NCBI GenBank assembly: GCA_004194705.1
Contig: SADC01000106.1
Location: 62,001 to 126,000 of the forward strand
DNA length: 64,000 nucleotides
Direction: 5' to 3'
Source: Ditylenchus dipsaci
Taxonomy: Eukaryota > Nematoda > Chromadorea > Rhabditida > Anguinidae
Shown here: positions 22,101 to 31,100 of the stretch, in pieces
How positions within the stretch are numbered: position 1 is the first letter of the stretch
Layout: each line of letters starts with the position of its first letter
The notes under the pieces: generated by a model
Seen by the model: the letters and a program-made list of their open reading frames with translations, nothing else
The model's database searches: none
What the model was told of the DNA's origin: nothing
Translations under genes and position numbers: made by a program

Positions 22101-25100
22101 AAGGCCTAGAATTTAATTTTAGGTATAGTCTTGTTAGAAACCAAGTTGAAAGATTCGTGCGTAAATCCATCGGTAAAGAAAAAAATTAAATTCGCGAGGG
22201 GCAACCGTTGTCGGAGACGGCAATGGCCCTTTAAAAACTTTTCATCAACTTTTCATCTTTATTTTAGTGTTAAAATCTTACGATGGCTGAAAAAGAGAAC
22301 GCTGAAGTGATCAAAGTTATCGACTCAACTCCCATGCAAATCATGACGGCTAAGCCGATTGAGCAGCAACAGCGAAACAGCGATGATTCCGGCGATCGAG
22401 AATATGTGGTGGAGAAAATTCTGGACTCGCGCAAGAAAGGCAATGGCATCCAATATCTGGTGAAGTGGGCTGGCTATAACGATGCTTCCGACAACACTTG
22501 GGAGCCGGCTGGAAATTTGGTAGGTGCTTTTCTTTAAAATTTCCACTTGCCATATTCTCTCCGTTGGCATTTTAGAATTGTGGAAAGCTCATTGCTGACT
22601 TTGAAGCTGTTACCGTCGTAATTGATGAAAATGACGAGAAAATCAATCATGACTCAGACGGTGAAGCCACCAAAGATACCCAGAAGGAAGCCCCTGGTGA
22701 TGCTGCCATGGAAGCTGCGCAAGACGCTGGTGAGGAAGCTGGAAAAGACGCCGCGGAAGACGCCGGTGAGAAAGCTGCTAAAGACGCCGGTGAGGAAGCT
22801 GCGGGAGACGCCGGTGAGGAAGCTGCGGAAAACGCCGGTGAGGTAGCTGCCAAAGATGCCAAAAGAGTGCTACTGAAGATAGCGGGAAAAAAGTTGTTGG
22901 AGATCCTAAGAGCTATGCAGACTCCAGTGGTTCCCTGGTGGTTATTGACTCTTCCCTGGCAGTCCGACCAACAAGGTAGCTTAATTTTTGGTGCAGTCTT
23001 TGATATTTCCTGTTTCAAAATATTCAGGTGGAGAACTCAGGCAAGCGTGAGAGGCCGGTTCGTCAGAGCGCTATGAAGAAGAGATTTCCTGATGCTACGC
23101 CTGCTAAGAAAACTCCAGCCAAGAAAATAGCTAATCCTAAGTCCAACGTCAAGTCAGATCGAAAGTTGCGCTCTACCAAGTCTCCTGCTCCCATCAGCTC
23201 GAATAAGAAGAAGACCAGTCAAAAACAGTCCAAGCCGGAAACTCAGTTTTACGAAGTCGAGAGGATCATTGACAAACGAACAAAGGGTGGTGTCCTCGAG
23301 TACAAGGTGCAATGGAAGGGCTACAGCAAAGACTCCGACTCTTGGGAGCCTGCTGAGAATTTGGTGATTTTTTGTGTAGATCTTAAATCTTAAAATCATT
23401 ACGTGTTTTTTTTGCAGGGCTGCGATGATTTGGTGGAAGTTTTTGAAGCTTCCATTTCTGCTAAGGAGGACAAAAAGAAGGGTCAGTCTGCCAAGAAGAA
23501 AGGGAAATTCGCCTTGAAGAGCAAGCCTGTTCTGGAGAAGAAGACATCCGAATCGCCGTCACTGAAGCAGTTCTTTGAGGGTCTGGATGATATGATTGGC
23601 AGTGGCGAAGCGGTTAGTTCTCATCTGAAACGCAAAAACAAGTCCAGTGGTCGTGTGCCCACCAAGCGTTCTCGCACTTCTTCGGGAAGACTTTCGAGTC
23701 TCTTCCGGTCAAGCGTCAGCGTCTGGATGCTGAGAATATGGCTGAGGAAGTGGTCTATGTACCTGGCGATGATGATGCTTCCCTGGACATTTTGGTTGAA
23801 GGTATATCTTGCTGCTCTTTGCTTTCCAGTATGGCTACATATCCGGTTTTCTTTCTAGATGATTCGGTGATTCGCCCCATTGGAGTGCTGGCTGTTCAGA
23901 CAGATGGAAGTTGCCCAATTGCTCATGTGCGCTACTCAGATGGTTCGGAGAAGTTCGTGACAACTGCTAAGCTGGCGGAACAGTCTCCACTGGTTAGTCT
24001 TCGCATCATTTTCGTTTATTAGCGACTGTGGATTACTCAGTAGCTACTGAACTCAGTACCGTCAAGTTATTGTTTTAGACGCTGATCAACTATTATGAGG
24101 TCTATCTCAATCTCGTTCGCTGATGTTCTGGACCAGGCAAGAGAATGTTGAGCTGAAATTTTTTTCCATTTATTGTTTGTTTCCGTTATTGATCTTTTTT
24201 GATGTCTGCTGCTCAATAAAAGCTGTGCTGGAAAGTGTCTTAAGCCTTGAGTAAAAATTCATATTACAGCATTTTTCTGATAAAAGACAACTCTATATGT
24301 TGATTAAGATTGCGGAGCTAGGGAGGCAAGCTGCCTAACATTTCATTCTTCGGACATTTCATTCTCTCGGACATTTCATCCTCATGACATTTTATTCTCA
24401 GGACATTTCACTCTTGGGACATTTCATTCTCAGGACATTTCACTCTGCTGGGTATTTCACTCTTGAGGAAAATTTACAGGGTACGTGACGCTTGATCGAG
24501 AACCGTTAGAGCGAAAGCCATTCAGTCGAAAAAGACGTTTCATCAAAAAAAAATCATATTATAGTATACAGTCAGGGCAGCAACCTCAACTTTCTCGAGG
24601 GGGGGGGGACGCTGTAATTTGCCTAATTTTGCTTAGATGAAAGACTTTTAATAGGAAAGCTGTAGAATATACTTTTGAGTACCGCGCGAGGGTTGGCCGC
24701 TTTGCGGCCAGGACCAGCACACTCCACATTGCAAATAATATAAAGGCTCAAATTGAATCGCAGCGGTAAAACTGTGAATTTCAACGGTAAATTAATTTTT
24801 TTCAACGGTATTTTCAAATTTGCCATAAAACAATGAAATTCAACGGTAAATTTGTGAAATTCAGCGGTAAATTTATCGTAAAGTCAACTTCACAGTCCGT
24901 TGCCTTATTTGTGTATCAAATATAAGGATTTCATCTGAAACAAATTTTATGCTTTGCGCCAACTATTTAACCTTGGGGTCATTTCTATGAGGCAACGGAT
25001 TGTGAAGTTGACTTTACGATAAATTTACCGCTGAATTTCACAAATTTACCGTTGAATTTCATTGTTTTATGGCAAATTCGAAAATACCGTTGAAAAAATT

Positions 25101-28100
25101 AATTTACCGTTGAAATTCACAGTTTTACCGCTGCAATTCCCTTACAGCCTAATATAAATTTAACCAATCGGCGGCCCCTCTAAAATTAAAAAAGTTGCTG
25201 TTACACAAGCGGTGGTACCCAGGTGGCAGTGCTTAGGTTATATTACCTAGGTAGTGATCCACTTTCCGAATATGGTCTGATGTACCTCCTCACATGGTCT
25301 GATACCTCTACTCAGATGATCTGGTCCACCTTCCAATATGGTCTGATTTACTTCAAAAAAATTGTCTAATATACCACACTAATATGCCACATCCTGCGTA
25401 CTTTCACCTAAGTACCACTAACTGGGTACCCCCACCTGAGTACCACCAACGGAGTATCATTTTCTGGGTAGCTCGACTTGTTACCGCCTTTAAATGGGAC
25501 ATAAAACTTTCTAAAACTGGGGTCACTGCAAATTTTGAACAAATTTTTGCTTGGTTTTTATTCCGAATTTTCCTAACGGTTTCAAGAGCGAAATGTGTCT
25601 GTGTCCCAAAGGGCATACCGACGCTAATAAGAGGTGGAGTCCGGGAATTCTAATTTTCCTTTAATCATTGAACTTCTGTACGGATTTTTCAACTTGATTT
25701 CTAACAAAACCATACCTAAGATTAAATTCTAGGCTTTGTTTTGTTAGAAATCAAAATTTAGAATCCGTACAGAAGTCTAATGATAAGGAAAATTTTTTGA
25801 AATCCCGGGCACCACCTTTTGTAAGCGTGGACACAGTGGATAGTGGACGGCATAGTGGACGACCACTTGGTTTGGTTGATTCGGACTAAAAAAATTTAAA
25901 TTCCCTTTTTTACTTTTTCATGTCACAGGTTCGATTCCATCTGCATGTTTTATTTTACTCGATTCTTGAAAAAATAAGATTCAGGTAGTTTGAGTACCCT
26001 ACATGGGGTTTGGTGTACCGTATAGATGGTTGGAGCAGTATCAAAGAGGTTTAGGTATCATGAGGTGGTTAGAGCCTTTTTGGAAAATGTGAGCACTATT
26101 CAAATGGTTTGGATACTATCAAGGTAGTTCACTTAGGGGAGGAGGTGCACTTGGGGTTTTATGGTGATGCGATGGTGAGTGTGATTGGTTAATTTTAGGT
26201 CACAGGTTCGATTCCATGTACCTGCATTTTTCGAAATACTTTAGGGTCTGCGACACAAAAGGAACCAGAAAAGGCCTTTAAAGGGGCATGCCCGTGCCCG
26301 ACACGGAGAAAAGGCGGGACCAGCATATCTTTTTTTTCTCGTCAAACTTTCACATTTTTTCTTGTGTAGATTTTTTAAGTTCTCTGCCTGATTTTTAAAA
26401 GTACCCTAAGGTCATCAATATCAGATTTGACGCAAAACAATTAAAAAGAGACGATTCAAAAAAAATTGCTGGTCCCCGCCTTGAATTTTTGAAACGCACG
26501 GGCATGCCACTTTAACAAAATAAATTTTAGCAAAAGTGCCTTTAGCAACTTTTTTTTCTAGCAAATGTGCCTTTTAGCAATAAATTTAAATTCTTCGGTA
26601 CACCCATATTTTAGGCTCCATAGGTTTTCGGCATAAACGTTTGAAAAAGCGGGGTGCAAAGGGGTGCCGGACTATCGAGACTCGACTGTACAGCCATTTT
26701 TGAGGATTTTTAAACCTGAGCCTTTGTTATTTTTTTTGACAACCTGCAGCCATAAATCTGAAATTTTAACGGTTATCATTCAAAATATATTATTTTCTTG
26801 TTGTCATTTCGCTCTCTAGCTATGCCCGGCTCTTTTCTTTATTGCTTATCAACTGCGACAGATAATGATCATGTTTGTAGGCCCTGCAACCAGCTACAGC
26901 CTCCAATTCTATGCAGCACACCCAGCTGTGGTGTATCAATCAAGGAGATGTGAGTGTGAATATGCAGCTAGACCGCTCTGGTTATACTCCCGGCGAAACC
27001 ATCCTGATCAATGGGAAAATCTACAACCACAGCAGAAGACTGATCAAAAGCTACATGGTCAGGTTGATCCAGCATGTTTGCTACAGGTGGCTCCATATTT
27101 TTACTGAGACAATCAGTAATTTATATGTTTGCAGAGCTAAAACTTTCTCTGGCGTGGACCACACCAAAGAAACCAGCAAAGTGGTTGCCAAACTGGACCG
27201 AGGAGATGTCCCACCACACTCAATACATTCTTTAAATAATCAAAAATTAGTCATTCCATCAATAACTCCTCGCCTTTCCAAGTGCAAAATTATTGAAATT
27301 AAATATACGTTGGAGCTTGAGGTTTGTCTTTATCTATGGTAATTAATAAATTTACTTAATAAGTTCCGGGCAAAGTTACTTTGCTAAAGTTTGCTTTCCA
27401 ATTTAAAAACAGTTAGCAAAAGGGTTGTACTTTTTTCTACCCGCAAATGAGAAATACCGCAAAATATTTCTTTCTACCCGCAAAATATTTCTTTCTACCC
27501 GCAAATTTCTTCTTTCCTACCCGCGAATTTCTTCTTTTCATTGTTATGTCTTAACTATGTTTAATATCACAATTTTAGCTTCTACAAAATACAATATGGT
27601 TGCTACTCGTAATGTAAGAATAAAAAAGGGTACTTTTATAGTTTCCCATACTCGGATTTTTGAAAAGTGACCAAAAGTCACCCCCGAACTTATCTTTTCT
27701 GCTCAACACGAAAAGAGAAGCATTTCTTAACACTTTCTGGTTTAAAAAATTTAACTTTGCCAAAAAAATTGCCTCCCATCCCTCAGGCAAAAATGGTCCT
27801 TTTAGGGTACCAAAATTTTCAGCAATTTTCAGCCTTTTTAAGCCAAATGAAGAAAAAAAAATATATTTTGAACAGGTTTTTACTTTCTGGGGCCTATCGC
27901 ATATAGAAACTCTGGTATGCATATGTTTTCATGCATCCAGAGTCACTTTCGTGTGATTTGTGTCTCAGGTATGTATGTGTGCAGCCCCTTCGAGGGCGCA
28001 GGGGGCTTGGTTGATTAGAGACGCACAGAATTACCGTAGACATAATTCCGAGCAAGAATCTTGATCAAAAATGAGTTTAGAAAGTCTTTTTGCCCAGCTC

Positions 28101-31100
28101 CAGCAAGAAAAATGTGATAAATCAGCCAAAAATTATTGGGGTGGGGGCTATAAAAGTACCCCGTTTTTATTCCCACATTACGAGTAGCATACCATACTGT
28201 ATTTTGTAGAAGCTAAAATTGTGATTTTAAACATAGTTAAGACAAAACAATGAAAAAAAGAAATTTACGGGTAGAAAAGAAGAAATTTGCGGGTAGAAAG
28301 AAATATTTTGCGGGTATAAAAAAATATTTTGCGGGTAGAAAGGAATATTTTGCGGGTAGAAAAAAATATTATCCGTTAGCAAAAAAAACGGGCAAACCTT
28401 TTACTTACCCTAAAAATACTTTTTTTGCGCAAATTTCACTTGTTGTAAATAGACTTTTCGAAACGTGAAATTTGACGACAAAAGAAAATATATGGTTTTT
28501 TCTGTTTTCTGAACCCCCTTTACTTTTATTTTTAATATATAAACTTTAGTAGTATAAAATATGAAAAGGGGTGCAGACAACAGGAAAGAACCAATATGCG
28601 TTGCAGCAAAAAACAGTTGCTGGAATGCACCATCATGAAATTTGAAGTTAGAGTTAGAATCATTGTTTAAAGTTAAATGCACCATTTTTATTGGTGCATA
28701 CGAAAGAGTTAACCCATTTCTGCCGGAATTAATTTTTTGAAACAAAATTGATTTTTTGAGTTGAAATGGTCTTTTTGGGGGTAAAAAGAGGCAGGAGTAG
28801 CTTGCGACAATTTGAATTGAAACAATTCAAATTGCGCGACAATTCAAATTGCGACAAAATTAGATTGCGACAATTCAAATTGCGAAAATTTAAATTGCGA
28901 CTGGCGATGGCTTTAAGTATATTGTTCTCAGTCTTCAAGATGTCTTTCTGGTCTTATTTCTTTGATTTCAAGGAAAATTACTTTTTTGGCAATTGTTTAC
29001 ATCCTACACTCAATGCTTACTTATACTTGCTGCTTATAGAGGTTGACATTAACTAAATGTAAAGATATAGCCATAATGGTCATATTTTTATGGCTGCATG
29101 TGAATTGCAGCGGTAAAACTGTGAATTTCAACGGTAAATTAATTTTTTTCAACGGTATTTTCAAATTCGCCATAAAACAATGAAATTCAACGGTAAATTT
29201 GTGAAATTCAGCGGTAAATTTATCGTAAAGTCAACTTCACAGTCCGTTGCCTTATTTGTGTATCAATGTTTGTGAATCGTTCAGGCAGAAACAACTTTAG
29301 CACTATTTTAGATGCAACCTCAAGTCGATCAAAGGAAGAGGCGAGGAGCGGCGCGCGAATGGACGGCTGTGAAGGAGTGCTCTAGTTAGGAAGACGCAGA
29401 TGTGTAGATGGCTAAGAATGGAGGATCCTGGACATAGTATGATTAACCCGTTCTGTCTTTGATCTTGTTAATAATTTTTTGTTTTAGCAATTCCGATAAC
29501 AGCTCTAACAAGTTCACTGACCGGATATACCGATGTCATAATTCGTGGGATGTGGGAAGAGCTGGAGCAAGCCATACGATTGTCTGACAGAAGGTTGGTC
29601 AATCATGTAAGAAGGAATTCAGCAATCCTATTATCCGTTATATTTTAGATTTTCCTACACTAGTTGGACACGCTATATGGAACTGCAAAACTCGTTCTAC
29701 TCGCTGAAGAAGTCAAGCTGTTATGCCGGCTACATTTCCTGCACGTGCCCGAGGGAATCATGGACGTCGTCTGCAAACACTCGCTCATGCTGATGGAGGC
29801 CGAGAAGCTGATCGATCCATTGCCGCAGCCACTGGAGGGAAGGCAGAAGAGAGGAAGGAAAAGAAAGATTGGTCGCGCCCTAGAAAGAGTCTGAAAATTG
29901 TTGTCTGGTTTAAATGTTTCTCTTTGTTATTGTTCTTTCTGAATAAAGGCAGTGTTGTGAGACAGGAATGTGTATTTTGCTTGCTGTTAATTAATATAAG
30001 GATTTCATCTGAAACAAAATTTATGCTTTGCGCCAACTATTTACTTTTGGGGTCATTTCTATGAGGCAACGGACTGTGAAGTTGACTTTACGATAAATTT
30101 ACCGCTGAATTTCACAAATTTACCGTTGAATTTCATTGTTTTATGGCAAATTTAAAAATACCGTTGAAAAAAAATTAATTTACCGTTGAAATTCACAGTT
30201 TTACCGCTGCAATTCAATTTGAGCCTATTTTTATATATGATTTATATTCTTTCTTGATCAGCTCGCATTTTTTTCCTCTTGTGCTTAGGCAAGTCACCGT
30301 GATGAAACTTTTTATGTGGTCTTCATACCCATCCTGAGACTTCCCGGTACTGTGTATTTCAAAAATTATTTTAGTTGAAAAAACGATGTTTGCCAGCCCA
30401 GTGGTCCGATCTATGATAAGTGATTAGGTATTCCGACCAGGCTCTAGTATCTAGAAACTTAGGCGGTCTGATACAGGTGGTGTATCTGTATTCGTTGAGT
30501 AGTCCCTACACCTCGAAGTTAGTCGAATTAGAGAAGAATACATCGCAGCAGTAAGAAAAAACAAAGATCACGGATTTTCAGCCAAAAAGCATATTAACTA
30601 GGTACTTTCTTGTGATTTAGCTCGAATATGTGTAAAAATATGACAGTTTTGTTGGATGGCTACGAGCCTGTAGATCACTCTGTTACCAAACTCGAAAAAT
30701 GTGAATAATTGCAGCTCGAGGAGTAAGGCGGTTTGGGAGATGAATTGTCAAAACCACGGAACACATAGAGAGAGAATGTCTAAGCTTAAAAATCTGACTG
30801 GTGGCCAACAAGTTTATTCGAGCAAAACAGATGGCTAATTTAACCAGCGCAGTGGTAATAACAGCAACGAAAAAGCAAATTTACTGCCTCCAAATTCTCA
30901 TCAGTTAGGCATTCTGGCAGTTAAATTTCGGCCAATGAAGATCGGGCACAGCAAAGTATTCCCTCGAAAGCGCACTCGACAGAAATTCATCGAATATCCA
31001 CTGCAGAAGCCAAGCAGATTTCCTCTCTCAGTGTGATAGTTGTCCATATTTAGAAGATCAAACCAAAAATTACAATGGAAACACGTTGAACAGGTGCATA

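Noticed and set aside
24335..24470. CRISPR-like array
   Set aside because: Units are contiguous and degenerate with no unique spacers, and the genome is eukaryotic.
28250..28400. Repetitive protein in the frame from 28250
   Set aside because: The frame is a by-product of the GCGGGTAGAAA stutter in a palindrome arm and has a mirror image at 27435-27540.
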